A stretch of 64,000 nt of DNA, from NCBI RefSeq assembly GCF_008274785.1, contig NZ_VTPU01000001.1:310001-374000 (forward strand). The letters run 5' to 3'. The notes under the pieces are model-generated. The model searched no databases, was not told the DNA's origin, and was given only the letters and a program-made list of their open reading frames with translations. The stretch comes from Halomonas eurihalina. GTDB taxonomy: Bacteria; Pseudomonadota; Gammaproteobacteria; Pseudomonadales; Halomonadaceae. Positions within the stretch are counted from its first letter, which is position 1. Each line of letters opens with the position of its first letter. Shown here one piece after another: positions 63,714 to 64,000 of the stretch. The position numbers were made by a program, and so were the translations under genes.

Positions 63714-64000
63714 ATGAACCTTCTCATCAATATCGATGTTCCCGACCTTGGCCCCGCCGTCGATTTCTATCGTGATGCTCTGGGCCTGACGCTCAACCGC
63801 TTTCTCGATGACGATGTCGCCGAACTAACCGGGGCCTCATCGAGGCTCTATCTGCTGCAGAATGCGGCCGATACTCCCTCCTCATCGCCGGGATCGACGC
63901 CCCGTCACTACAGGCGGCACTGGACACCGGTACACCTCGACTTCGTGGTGGAAGATCTGGATGCCGCGGCACGGCGCGCAGAACACGCCGGTGCCCAACG
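63714..64000 (+). CDS. VOC family protein, partial (cut by window end)
   Basis: The frame from the ATG at 63714 is open to the window end (95 codons). It reads MNLLINIDVPDLGPAVDFY and continues RDALGLTLNRFL, the first module of a glyoxalase/bleomycin-resistance fold, and LYLLQNAADTPS before the second module begins at VHLDFVVEDLDAAARRAE. A weak purine run (CACGGGGATC) precedes the start. Metal ligands of the second half lie outside the window. Confidence 0.85.
   Translation, partial: MNLLINIDVPDLGPAVDFYRDALGLTLNRFLDDDVAELTGASSRLYLLQNAADTPSSSPGSTPRHYRRHWTPVHLDFVVEDLDAAARRAEHAGAQ

Overview
The window is chromosomal DNA of a GC-rich gammaproteobacterium. Family content (yqjD-yqjE-yqjK, YbiT-type ABC-F, PldA, UmuDC, MepM, YcbB-type L,D-transpeptidase, a DctPQM TRAP system, NhaC) and codon use fit a halophilic Halomonadaceae member such as Halomonas. 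That assignment is inference; no rRNA or tRNA gene is present to confirm it.

Layout. 1-1.9 kb: the 3' part of an unrecognised Cys-His-Asn type protein and the TlyA-like rRNA methyltransferase. 1.9-6.3 kb: a visibly more AT-rich island with a C39-peptidase ABC exporter, its HlyD-type adaptor and, divergently, a 77-residue double-glycine-leader peptide, i.e. a class II microcin-type secretion cluster with a structured leader. 6.3-19.6 kb: envelope and housekeeping genes (large MscS-family channel, phospholipase A, yqjDEK-like trio, orphan ParA, CHAD protein, HI0933-type flavoprotein, RND efflux pair). 19.8-22.7 kb: a DctPQM TRAP transporter. 23.2-25.4 kb: a zinc-starvation operon (COG0523 GTPase plus zinc-independent FolE2) behind a Zur-like box. 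26-31.1 kb: a GntR regulator, NhaC antiporter, gamma-glutamyltransferase and a split chromate-family transporter.

31.2-43.7 kb: an M20 carboxypeptidase, a LexA-controlled umuDC operon, the YbiT ATPase, an ene-reductase, ArgE, a DMT exporter, a DeaD-type helicase and YaiI. A strong minus-strand terminator lies between the peptidase gene and umuD without any recognisable gene in front of it, which suggests a small RNA or small gene. 43.7-48.6 kb: YqjG-type reductase, a LysR/pirin divergent pair and the MepM endopeptidase. 48.6-51.5 kb: an ECF42-type sigma factor operon with YCII, PhnB-like and GST genes; the PhnB-like gene carries an in-frame amber codon and the sigma gene a perfect 18-bp triplication. 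A MITE-like 143-bp element closes against the next LysR gene, and related ends recur at 54.5 and 62.5 kb.

53.3-58.1 kb: a LacI regulator facing a three-gene catabolic operon (Gfo/Idh/MocA dehydrogenase, sugar isomerase/epimerase, MFS permease) with a perfect 16-bp palindromic operator. 58.2-60.8 kb: two divergent L,D-transpeptidase-fold genes. 61-64 kb: a NarK/NasA-type nitrate transporter, a Prx5-like peroxiredoxin, a GFA-domain protein and a VOC protein cut by the window end.

The most interesting unit is the microcin-like cluster (1.9-6.3 kb): precursor, peptidase-exporter and adaptor are all present, no immunity gene is recognisable, and the peptide leader carries a terminator-like hairpin that competes with a second hairpin.
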